Origin: Gonapodya sp. JEL0774
Taxonomy: Eukaryota > Monoblepharomycota > Monoblepharidomycetes > Monoblepharidales > Gonapodyaceae
Reading direction: 5' to 3'
Length of the DNA: 64,000 nt
NCBI GenBank assembly: GCA_027604505.1
Contig: JADIIX010000098.1
Location: forward strand, 1,212-65,211
Shown here: one piece after another, positions 24,575 to 36,000 of the stretch
Position numbering within the stretch: the stretch's first letter is position 1
Layout: each line of letters opens with the position of its first letter
Made by a program: the position numbers and the translations under genes
Notes under the pieces: model-generated
What the model was told of the DNA's origin: nothing
Database searches by the model: none
The model's input: the letters and a program-made list of their open reading frames with translations, nothing else

Positions 24575-27172
24575 TCACCAACGTGAGGGCCGACTATACG
24601 GGGGTACCCTTTGTCCATTCCCCGCACCATCAGAATACATTTGTCCTGGGCCGGGATAGTATGGCTGTCTCGGCGGAGCAGTAGGCTGCCTGTCGTACAG
24701 AGAACCTTGATGAAAGCCATTGAGCTGCCCGGATGGCTGTGGTCGGAATGCTTGTCGGTGACTCGGCACCTGCTGTGGTGGGAATCGCTGTGGCTGCTGG
24801 TGCTGAGGGGGCTGAGCCGGTGGAGCGACTGATGGCAGAACCGCACGCTTTGGTGCCGTCGAAACCGGGACAACTGATGTAGCAACGGCCTTGTTGCGCC
24901 CGACAATGTTTAACTCCTTCTTGATCTCTCGGATTTCAACCTGAAGATTTTTTCCTTTTTAAGTTCAAAAGTATCCGTGAGCACTCACACACAAAGACGA
25001 CGAATCTCAATCGCGGGACCCACCATCCGCTGTCATCCCATTGTATGTATTTACCGCTTCTTCGGCTGCCGACCTTTCCAGAAACCGTATTTCACACCTT
25101 CCCACAGAGCTATCCTTCGGATCTGGATAAACAAAGCAATCCAATAGGGTACCCAAGGCTCCAAATGTTGCCTGACGGAATTGCCGACATAAAATTGGTC
25201 CATAAGCCAATAACCACGCAAAACACGGTGACAAACTGTCGATGCTCAGCCACTCACCCGTATGTCTTCTTCCGTCGCTTCTGGGTGGAGATTTGAAATC
25301 GTCACCGTTGTGCCCACATCGTCGTTGACGGGAGGAGGTAAAATGGAGGAAACTGATAGAGGAGTTTGCTGTGGTTCCAGGCTTTGGTTTTGTTCGTGGT
25401 TGATATTACGGGATGCGGTTGACGTGGCGGCATTTTCCTTCTTCAGTAGCCCAACAGATATGGTAGTGTCGGGCCGTATTTTCGAGACTTTCGGAGCTCC
25501 TGCCACCGATATTCTGGATAAAATGACAGACTTCGCGGCTGCGCCATCGTCAACGTCCATAACATCGTCGTCCTCCACAAACTCTACATCAGATGACGCT
25601 GGAGGGATCATTGAAACTTGCTGGCGACCCGTCTCCTGATCCATTCTCAACCGATTCTGAGCCGATACGCCGCCACGTCCTTTGATGGTAATTCTGGAAT
25701 TAGAATCTGTTCCGAGTGCCTTGACCGCTTCCACAAAATTTCGTACACTGGGGGTGGGGGGACCGGTGTTGTTTAACGTAACGTTGAGGCTGCCTGTGCT
25801 GGTTGGTTGAGCAATACGACGCGGTGCATCAGAAAACACTAAAGGGGGGGCTTGTTGGACGGGGGTGGAGAAGGATTGCTGCTGTAGAATATATGTTCGC
25901 ACGGATGAAGCATGGCGTGGATGGCGGGTGCACAGATGGCAGCATTTGCAGTTGTGGACGACAGCAGCGGAAAGGTCACAAAGCCGATGTGAGAGTCGCA
26001 GACCCAAGAAGAGGGAGGAAAAGTGGACGCCGGTCAAACACCGCGAAAAATCGCAAAGGCAGGCTCGAGAAGGCCGATCTCCATTTCATCTTTGCAACAA
26101 CACGCTCAGTACGATGTTCACTGGCTGCGTTGTCCAATCACGGCGATTTCAAGAGAGGACAGACCTGTCCCGGGACGGATTCAGCTAGAGACTGGGCCAA
26201 CGGCAAATCGGCGAGTCAGGCGGGCCTCCCATCCTCAGTCCTCACATGCTCAGAGTCTTTAATAAAGATCAGTCACAAGAACGTGGAGACGGTTGGAATA
26301 ACCTGCAGGCCGCAATTTCAAGAACCTCGCGAAAGAGCAACAACACAGTTCATTCAATTGAATCCGATGATGAAGAAGCCACCTCGAGCCTGCCAAAAAA
26401 TTCTGGGACCCCGTGCGCTTACATTTCCTTTTGTACCAGTTCCGAGACGGTCAAGAATCGACGGTCGATTCACGGGGTCTGTGTTGGAACCTTGTCTCTG
26501 GGCAAAGCCAGACCCTAGCCGGTCCAGGATGGACAGTCGAGCTCCACTGTCTACTTGATTTTGGCCCACGGCTGAGACTTTGAGTTCCTCGGCTGCCTTA
26601 GTCTGCTGTACCTTTGAGGCACCAGATGTCCAGAAACCCGTTCCAACCTTGGCTTGCTTTCCCCTTCCACCAGCAGCCCTCCCATTACGCCCGCCACTGA
26701 GAACTTTTGTTTCTTCGAGGAGTCTCCTCTCGCTGATTTTTTTGGACAGATTGGCTGTCAGTAGCTCGGTCTGCTTCTTAGATAAGAGCCCAACGGTCAC
26801 CATCCCCGCGTTGGCTGCAGCAGTTGCCTCTTTGACTTTGGCATCCTTAGCCTCTTTTGCCTTCACTTTTGCCGGAACTGCGTAGGGTGCGCTGCGTCCT
26901 TTGGAAGTTCTGGCGGTCCTTTCTCCGCCTGTGCCATTGTGACCTCTGCGGTTCCCATTCTGCCGAGTAGAGGACCTGTTCTGCTGCTTGATGATATCAT
27001 CGAGAGACTAGCACGAGGAAAAGTTCCCGACAATGAAAGAAAGTGGGTAACAGGCGGCGGACGACGCCAATATCAACAGCGGAACGAAAGGATAGACAGT
27101 TCGCGGTCAATGGCAAATTTTCAAGTTCCGCCTAAGTAAATGCAGACAAACCTTATCAAGAGTTGACGACAT
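24575..27172 (-). CDS. ALYREF: ALY/REF mRNA-export adaptor (Yra1/ALYREF-like), enlarged
   Basis: Exons 27172-27152, 27007-26423, 25881-25258, 25171-25024 and 24954-24575 join in phase to about 585 residues, roughly twice the usual ALY/REF length. The first 21-nt exon plus the start of exon 2 encodes LDKSLDDIIKQQNR, the N-terminal UAP56-binding motif. One RRM follows at about residues 390-470 (TTVTISNLHPEATEEDI; GRCEIRFLERSAAEEAV; LQVEIREIKKEL). The C-terminus is Gln/Pro/Arg-rich without a second UAP56 motif. Between the motif and the RRM is a long insertion with two copies of an ILDRLG box. ALY/REF couples splicing to export through TREX and Mex67. The third intron (about 540 nt) is unusually long and could hide another exon. 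Confidence 0.87.
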
Positions 27173-27541
27173 GAGCTTAACGAAAGCGCAGCAATCAGTG
27201 CGTTCTTTGGTTGTTCAGGTGGCTGCGCCACACAAGAGAGGCTTCACCCTCCAGGAGAGGTCGCGAAACCGGCAGTCGCAAGAGAAGTCCGAAGCTACTT
27301 CCGTTGGTCGCTAGCAATCTCTCAGAGCTGAGGAGTTTGTGTTTGGTGGTGGAAGTTTTGTAAACTGGGGTGTTGATAGTGTTTTACCGTGGATCCACAA
27401 TATTAATATTGATTAGAACATGACACTGTTCTGTTCTTTTGATGTCACAAAATAGGGAGGTAGCTCCTCTGCAGCACTGGCAATTTTGTGCAATCGTGGT
27501 ACATAGCTGTCGAAAGAGAAAACCAATTGCTTGGAGACGCT
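27173..27541. promoter_or_regulatory. Divergent intergenic region, ALYREF / LSG1
   Basis: The start codons of two divergent genes, one for mRNA export and one for 60S maturation, are 369 bp apart. Both promoters must lie here. I saw no convincing named element, only AT-rich patches around 27400-27460. Confidence 0.4.
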
Positions 27542-30488
27542 ATGGGTAAGAGAGGAAAAACAAGCCAGCCTCTCGGCAAAGCTCTGATAAGGTCACGATT
27601 TGCGACGGCAACAAGATTCAACACGGAAAAGGATGGGATCGTAAGTGGACAGTCGGGTTCTCTCGTGTGGTTGATGTGACTTGAAGGAAGTGTGACACCA
27701 CTGGGTGATCCTTTCTGCTGACTGTTGAACCACTTTATTGTGTCGCCTACTCGGATCTATCTGGCATCGTTATTCTAGCATGTTGCCGACCTGGACGACG
27801 GCCCCGCATGGAGTCGTCCACAACAAGGTTCTGTTACACAAGAATCCGACCTTGAGGCATTTTTAACTTCTGCCGTACTTGCTGAAACATCTTTCGCCGC
27901 GGAAAGGCTCAATGTGTCTGTTGTTGTCCAAGAGTCCCACAACAACCCTTTCCTCTTGACTGCGGATAATGAGAAGGAGCTGTTGAAACGACATGATGAG
28001 TTCAGGAAAAGCTTGACAATTCCTAGGAGGTTAGCCCATGCTGTGCATAATTGATATGTTGTGGTATTCAGAGACGCCGAGCTCACCTTCCACATGCTCT
28101 CGGAACTGACTAGGCCACCGTGGGAGTCCACGACCTCCGCATCAGACCTCCAACGTGCTGAACGTGAAGCATTCCTGGAGTGGAGACGCCAACTTGTCGT
28201 GTAGGTCCCCAAGGCAGCCTCATATTGGTCGCTTGAGGGGTTAACGAACACCTGGTACAACCAGCTTGGAGGAAACGCACGGTCTCCTCATCACTCCTTA
28301 TGAACGGAACCTCGACTTATGGCGCCAGCTCTGGCGTGTTGTCGAACGTTCTCACCTCATTGTCCAGATTGTCGATGCGCGGAACCCACTCCTCTTCCGG
28401 AACGAGGATTTGGAAAGATACGTCGAGGAGGCTGGAAGGACCAAAACTGCCGCTAGTGATGGTTATGAAATTGATGAAGTGGATGAGGGAGTACCGAGAG
28501 CACAACGGCCTACGAAACCCTCGTCCACCACCTCAATGCACGCTAAGCGTAATCTCCTCCTCATCAACAAAGCTGACTTTCTCACGGACGCACAACGGTG
28601 AGTTGAGTAGCTGCTTTCGAAGAGTTTATCACTTGATGTAGTTGTTCGTATTCACAAAAATATTCAGGGATGACTGGGCGTCGTACTTTGATAACCAAGG
28701 TCTACGCTATGCGTTCTTTTCCGCAGCCCTCGCAAAACGGGATCAGGACGAAGCTTCAGCCGTAAATGGTGCGGCGCGTGCTGAGGCGGGCGATAGTGAT
28801 GAAGCGGAGAGCAATCGAGAAGAGAGTGAGCGAAGGAACGATATTGACGGACCAGTTAGTGAACTCAGTACGGACCAACACGGGGAAACCAAATCTGAAG
28901 ATGAAATTGGGAGGGAAAGTGGTGGCGGCAAGGGCGAGGGTGACAGTGAGGAGAGTGTAGAGAGCGATGAGCAAGTTTTGGAGAACCAAACCAATGAAGA
29001 CGCCAACATTGTCGAGGACCTGTCGACAGGCACTACTCTTCCCCAACGCACGACGATCTCCGATGATGGTGAAGATGAAGCCTTCCCGATCGAACTCTCA
29101 GCGACTGGATCGCGAACGTATTACCTCCACCCGCACGTTCTCTCACAAGTCAAAATCGCACCTTTCGCACAATCATCACACCCGTCGGCACCTCGCACTC
29201 GCATTCTTAACGCGAGCGAACTCCTTGAATTGATTGAATCCGAATGCCGAGCTGCCGTGGCGTCGGCGAATGGGGACGTTGCTGCTGAAGGAAAGCTGAC
29301 AGTTGGGATGGTTGGGTACCCCAATGTGGGCAAGTCGTCGACCATCAACTCCTTGCTAGGAGAAAAGCGGGTGGCTGTCAGTTCCACGCCGGGCAAGACC
29401 AAGCATTTTCAAGTGAGCATGAGGCTCAGGGTTGTCACTTCCGTCATTGTTGGCTTGATAATCATTTCAAACCTTATTATCTCACCACTGAATCAGACCT
29501 TCCACCTTAGCCCCACCCTTATTCTCTGTGATTGTCCGGGTCTCGTCTTCCCCTCCTTCGCCACCACAAAAGCCGACATGGTTGCAAATGGTGTTCTCCC
29601 CGTGGATCAACTTCGCGAGTTCTCTGGCCCCTCTGAGTTGGTTTGTAGACGAGTTCCTCGGAGAGTCTTGGAGTGGACGTACGGAATACGGATACGGAAA
29701 GTGGACAGCGGTGGGGACATTGGCTTCGCTTCGAGTAACGATGCGGAGGAGTATGTGAAGGCAGAGGAGCTCCTGCAAACTTATGCCAGTAGGTGTTTTC
29801 GGTCTTTGTGTTGAGACTTCTGCAGGAAGGTACTCAGACGTTCTCACACTCGCTGCGCTGTAAAGTTGCTCGTGGTTTTCGGCGCGCTCAGCAGGGAAAC
29901 CCCGATGAGTCTCGCGCTGCGAAGTATATTCTCAAGGACTACGTGAATGTAAGCGTGTCTTGAAATTCTCATCACCGTATCGATGAATTGTAACCCACAG
30001 ATGCTTTCTTCGTCGCCGATCAGGGCAAAGTGCTATTCTGTGTTCCTCCCCCAGGCCAGGATGCTGTGGCTTTTAACGAAGAGATTTACCGTGGCAAGAG
30101 TCTCTCTGCTAAGCGAAGGAAAGCCGCCGAGACACTTGAATTGGAGCAGCGTCGGGCGGCCTCTCTTGCTATTGCTGCCGGTAAACGGAACAGTTCCGCT
30201 GAAGTCAGCGGCTTCGACGAATCTTTCTTTGGATCCGGCCCCCCACCGCCGCGTGCCTTTATGAAGGGGAAGTATTCAGCTGGGGCGGAATTTTCGCGAC
30301 CAGTTTTTGGTCACGAAGCGGTTGGCCGCAGTTTGGGAGGCGGTACCTCTGCTGTGGGAAGTGTGGCGGGAGGGTCGTGGGCAACAACCAGTGCGGGGAG
30401 TGGAAGGGCTCAATGGGATGGTGGGAAGCGTCACTTCAAGGGCAGCAAAGGTGGCAAAGTGCGGACAAGGTGGACGGAAACGAGCTAG
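27542..30488 (+). CDS. LSG1: Large-subunit GTPase LSG1 (60S export-adaptor release)
   Basis: Exons 27542-27640, 27779-28029, 28114-28200, 28265-28597, 28668-29412, 29497-29788, 29866-29948 and 30024-30488 give 784 residues; yeast Lsg1 has 640. The permuted GTPase order is clear: NKAD (G4), GYPNVGKSS (G1), then DCPG (G3). Family-specific stretches are LLITPYERNLDLWRQLWRVV, QIVDARNPLLFR and KYILKDYVNGK. The extra length is an acidic, Ser/Glu-rich insertion of about 150 residues between G4 and G1 (28740-29100). The C-terminus is Gly/Lys-rich. In yeast Lsg1 acts in the cytoplasm to release the export adaptor Nmd3 from pre-60S subunits. The 84-nt intron 29413-29496 has no stop but removing it restores continuity with the family. 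Confidence 0.95.
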
Positions 30489-30623
30489 ACCCAAGTTTTA
30501 TAATTAGATGCAAATAATCATAGTTTGTTTGTTGGGTCATTCATATCATATTCTCTTCTGAATGCGACGGGCAGTGTCTGTCGTGTCAAAAAAAATTGCA
30601 CAAAATCCATTCCATTCAACTTG

Positions 30624-32828
30624 TCACCAAGGCCGGAACGAGCTACCAGTTGTTCTGCTTCTGTGTAAAGATGTCGAGCCCCCAAGCACGGTTTCTGTCC
30701 CAACAAGTATCCCATACTGTGCTACCCTATCGAAACTCGACGAACCTGCTCCAGACGCTGCCAATGAGCTTCCTGTGCCTGACCACGCCCCATCTACTTC
30801 TATGCCCGGGATCCTCGCTATCGTCGAATCCGAGTCACTGGTTCCCACACTTGCCACACCGTCGTCTGAAGCTGGAGATATTGTTGAGAAAGATTCAGAC
30901 GACCGTGTCGAGTCAGAACGCTTCAGATCCGCCGATCCAGTGATTCGACGATGGTGGAGAATAGTAGGGGGCGGCTGGAGGTGTTTTGGGTCTGGTCGGA
31001 GTGGGGTATGGAGGCGGGGCACGTGCGATGAAACTTGTTGCGCAAATTTCAGATTTGATTGTCAGTGTCCACAAACTACACAAGACATGGAATTCAGGAT
31101 TACCCACCGGACCTCCTCAGATTGGTGCCACCCAATGTTCGACCTCCTTGCCCGAGGGAACTACCTAGCAGTCGCCCAGACTTCGTGGACTTGCTGCCCG
31201 GCCCGTCCATCAACTCACTCTCCAAAACCACGTTCAAATCAAGCAAGCCACGTGCAGGAGAGTTTGTGAGTCCAGAAACGTAATTCGAAGATTGACTCTG
31301 AGCAGTGGCACTTCCGCGCATTTCCGTTCCTGCTGATGGTGCGGATGATATTGCAATTTCTTGCATCATGTCCGCAGTAGTGTTGAGCACCTCTGCAAAC
31401 CTTGTTGACTCTGATAACGGCAATACTGGAGCCGCCGGTCTCCATCCCACTGTTGGTGTGCCGGGGTCTTCTGTATCCTCCTCCATACGTTCACATTCCA
31501 GATATGAAATTGGAGTGCCTGGTCGAGAAAATGTCCCGTTTCCAATCTCCTCTTCAGCACCGAGCGCGACGCTGGCTAGCAGGTCTATGCTGCTTGAAGA
31601 CGCGGCTGAGAGGCTATGACGGTGGGATCGGAACCAGTGCGCTGAAGCTGGCACACGAGAGGGAGACGGTACAGAGTCAGGTGCGACAGTGACAGCGGGG
31701 AAAGCTCTACCATCCGTAACTGCTCCGTCTCCGCCCGTCCGACGTCTCTCCTTCTCATCTTCCGCACCTGCTGCGGCAACAATATCCTCAACGGCGGCAG
31801 CGGACAGACTCGAACCAGCGGAGCTACGACGCCGTCGATTACTTCCGGATCTGCCCAACGTGCTTGCAGACTTTGGTTCACGAGAAGTCCGCGCTGAACG
31901 TTTTCGTTCGAGATGACTACCCTGCGACAAGGATGTATCCTCCAGGGACACTGGTGATGATGGGGCAATCACGGAGGGTGACGAGTCAAGATGAGAAACT
32001 TGCCCAGACAGGGTGAAGTCATCACCAGTATTCTGACGTGAGGCGAGTCCAGCTGCAGCACGCTGTTTCAGCTTTGCACGGCGGTTTTGAAACCATATCT
32101 GTGACAGGTAATGAATGGCAGTGAAAATGAAGAGCGATAGGTGAGCAGGCATATGACACGACAACAGGCTCTGAGCTGCTGATGAAAGAACAATGGCACG
32201 TCGAGAAAGGGGAAGTACGGACCTGCACCTCCCTTTGCGAAAGGCCCAGCTTATCCGCGAGTGCTTCCCTGTCAGCTGTTTTCGGCTTGTCATTTCTCTG
32301 GAAAGCGACCGTCAGCTCCCGAGATTGATATTGTGTGAGAGTTTTCCGCTTGGGCTTGGATTGCAGTTCTCCTGTTGCGGTGACGAACATTTCCTGTATG
32401 AAGGCATATTCTCGACGTAGAGGCTGGTGCTGCTCCTGCACTTTTTGAGAAGATTGGGAAGGCTCCAATGGATAGGAAGGGGATGAAGGTGATATAGGAA
32501 CCGAGTGTGGAGTCTGGAGGAATAGGGATTGAGAAGGGATGTTGTGGTGGAAACGATCGCCTCGGGTAAGAGGGGCACTTCCAAGAAGCTGATGCGCCAT
32601 AGGAATGAGAACAGTGTGACTTGTTGTAGAAGCCGCGTTTTGGGCCTCTCCTGGTGTCAATTCATGTGGTCCAGAAACTGGGATCAGGGTCAGAAATGTC
32701 GGGGGGGGACAACTTGAGATGTCCATATGAGAAATATCATGCGCTATCCCCGACGACGCGGAGCGCGAATGATTGGACGTCATTCTTCCCTTCTCCCTTT
32801 TTGGAGGGGGAGAGCAGAAACTTCGCAT
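30624..32828 (-). CDS. Homeodomain transcription factor
   Basis: Exons 32828-32223, 32098-31108 and 31033-30624 give about 668 residues. The homeodomain starts near residue 145 (KPKRKTLTQYQSRELTVAF) and spans the first intron, ending with the recognition-helix signature IWFQNRRAKLKQR. It is a typical 60-residue domain, not the TALE class with its three-residue loop. The rest is Ser/Pro/Thr-rich and probably disordered, as in fungal homeobox regulators. A second ATG at 32783 is an equally possible start. The last junction (31107/31034) uses a GTGGGT donor and an unusual AAG acceptor; without it the protein would stop at 31100, about 135 residues earlier. DNA targets cannot be inferred. Confidence 0.8.
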
Positions 32829-33066
32829 CCTCTTGCTACCTGCCCCACATTTTGTATGGACCCATTTTGAACGTGACGCCAAAATTATTATGTATCACAA
32901 AATGAATCTATGTGGTATTCCCGATCGTAATTTGCAAGCTCAGAGTAGCTATATTCTAAGACATGTCAGCAATGTCACAAAATTAAATCATCCAACCATT
33001 TTTCGTGCATCACATCACCAGGTCAGCAGACACTGCAGTTCCCGACAAGGAACCAACACCAAATTT

Positions 33067-36000
33067 TTACTGGTCCTCAATCGACTTCATGAATGTTGCG
33101 TGCTCCAAAGCTTCCTTCTTTGAGGCCAACTCGTGTTCTGTGTCTTCCCTCCAGTCCCGGTATGCCTGGTCATCAAGAATCTCGAGTTCGTGGAGCTGAC
33201 GGAAAACATGGTCAAGGAAGTCTATTGTGTCGGTGAGACGATGTTGATGTTAGTCGAAGACACAAGATATGAGAATCGCATAATTAGGGGTTGCTGGACG
33301 AATGGTGCAAACCCAAACACACTGCATTGAAGACTCACCGGCTGGGAACTTCAGCTCCGCACAATAAGCTTGCACAGCAAAGAGTGCTGCAACACGCAAA
33401 TCGCTCCTCCCCTCAGGAAGGAACGCTTGCAACAGGGGTTGCACCCTCTCCACCACCGTCTTTTCCACTAAGTAACGCTCTTTAGTGGCCGGGACGGGCT
33501 CGACAGCGCCATCGGGAAGGATAGAACGTGACGCGAGATGACGGAGGAAGGTCGTCATAAGGGACCGTACAAAGTCTGGGGTGGAAATCACATCTGATGG
33601 AAAGTCCGAAGAGATCCACTGCACAATTTGAGTGGGGTCCTCATCCGACTTCAACCGCGTGCTTACACCCGATTTTAGTTGTTCCATCAAAGGATCCCTT
33701 GATTTCGAGACATCCACCTTCTTCTCTTCCTCGGTAGAGTTCATAAACTTGAATCCGTTCGAGTCAAGCCAGGTTTGTATGTCAGAGGATTTCGTGGATG
33801 CAGGCCAGAAGCTCTGCAGAGTAAGCCCCGATTCAGTCCAGTGCCGAGTCACTTCATCGGAGTCAATGGTCTTTAGTGTGACAAACGCCTCCTTGATAAA
33901 TTTTGGAGCTGTACCAATGAAGAATCGATGATCACAACTCCTACTACTCATATTCAAATAAAAGATTTCGCATTGAAACGTACCAACCGGAACCTTGCCT
34001 CCCGAGGACAGCAAGGATCTTGAAATTTCTGCGAGGACAGTGGCAGGCACGGCACCGCCGACCACCAGACGTGCAACTACCGTGCCAAAGGCACTGTAGA
34101 CGTGAGGGATGTCATAGGACATATCGTCAAGCAAACCCGTGATTTCACGCAGGCTGAAGGAAACACAAGATGTTTAGTTCTGGTGATACGTTCGCCACCT
34201 GTAAGTTTTAGTGAGAACTGACGCTTCCATGACTCCCTCTTGGTCCAAGAGCCGATCACCATTGTTGACAATATGCGAAATGACGTCCGCCGCGCGGGTG
34301 GAGGCCAAAGTAACACTTTTCGCATCAAACGCTTGCGAAAGGAGATCCACGACTGCTTTAACCTCATACTTATTGAACTTGAATTCCTCCCATGTTTCAA
34401 GTGCCGCCTGGAGGATTGGAGAACTTGCCAGGATCAGAATACAAATGAACGAAAAGAAACCCGAAGTTCACGAAAACAACTCACGGTTCCATCAACATCG
34501 CCGTTGAGAATCTCTTTGCTCACATTGGAAGCACGAGACGCGAGTTGATCTTCAGACAGTTCCTTGGGACCTTCGACAGCTCCAGACTTCTCTGTTTCCT
34601 TAACTTCCTCCTTGCCGTCCTCCCTTTTTAGTTCGGCGACTTCATCAAGGGCACTAAACTTATTGGACACTGGCGTCGGCACGGACGATGCTCCTAACGA
34701 TGCAGTACGGGACATTGGAACGGAGCGCCGAGGCTCGGATTCGTCTCCTCCGTAGTTCCATCCTTTAGCGCCAGCACCAAAGCCCATGCCCAGGGCACCA
34801 GGTCCAGGTCCGAGCCGCACTTCTGCTGGCTTGCGAGATTCGCTTCCGAGCTTTCCGAAGGAGCTGAGGTCGCCTGTCTGCTTGCTCACTTGTTGGTTCT
34901 TCGAGTAAATCGTGGTGACGCCTCGGTCGTCATTGCTGCCGCGTTGACTATGTTCCCGCCCAAGCGAACCACGTTGACTCGATTCGCGTGCGACCATGGC
35001 ACCACGGCCCGAAGGAGAACGACCCTGCGATCGCATATTAGCTTGTTCTTGCTGAGCCGTCACCTATCATTAAAGCACAGCAAACACCACCGGAGCTCAG
35101 CGGAAACGCTCAAAAGACGGTGAATCAATTACACTCACTTCCGCACGAATTTCGGCAATCGTTTTAGGACCGGCAACCTGTCGTCTTTGTACCCACTTGT
35201 TTTTACGGAGATCGATTAAGTCGAGCAGCCCAAAACGTATCCGTGAGGTGATAGCCTCATTCTTCGAAAGGTGACCGATTTCGCGGAAGTAAGTCTCCAT
35301 GTGCTCGTGAGCTTTTGTATGATCCAGCTTCTCTCCAGCAGTTGTGAGGAGCTTGATCAATGTTTCCAGGTCCTCCTCGACAGACGCCTTGGGACCACCA
35401 GACGAAGCAGCTTTTAAAGCGTCTATGACTTCCTTAATGAGTGTCGTGATGCACGCGTGCATAATCTTTTCAGTAAGCAACGACAGCTTGAATAGCTCTC
35501 CAATGAAGACAACGTTGCCAAGAGTCCTCCGTTTTAATTTGACCTTCAGCTCCTCCTCAGCGATGATCGTATCTTTCTCCTCTTGCGTCATCTCCGACAC
35601 ATCTTTCTTGATGCGATCCTTCCCAATTGTTGCCCACTTGTTGCCAGCTTCGTATTCCTTCTGGTTTTTGTTGAGAATGAATCGCCGGAAGGCATTGGAC
35701 TTGTCTTCCCCGACAATCCATGATTGCTTTTCAGGAAGGTCTCTGTAAAGCTTTTGACATAGTTTGGAATAGAGGCCAGCAAAGTTAGGCTCATCAATAG
35801 CTTTATCGAAGATGCGCTCCACTAAAACTTCCAACTGGTCAGGGCCAGTTAAAGGCATGTTCAGAATTTGCGACGAAACACTATCGAAGTTTTCAAGAGT
35901 AAGCTTGTTCAGGAGACCCTGGATCTTCCTCCCGAGTTCCTCTAGCCGCAGCATCTCTTTGGCTTCTTGATCCAACTCTGCCGCAGTAGGTCGACGTTTG

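Noticed and set aside
25803-26558. 251-codon plus-strand open frame opposite ALYREF
   Set aside because: It covers the long ALYREF intron and parts of two exons in antisense; basic, repetitive composition and no domain.
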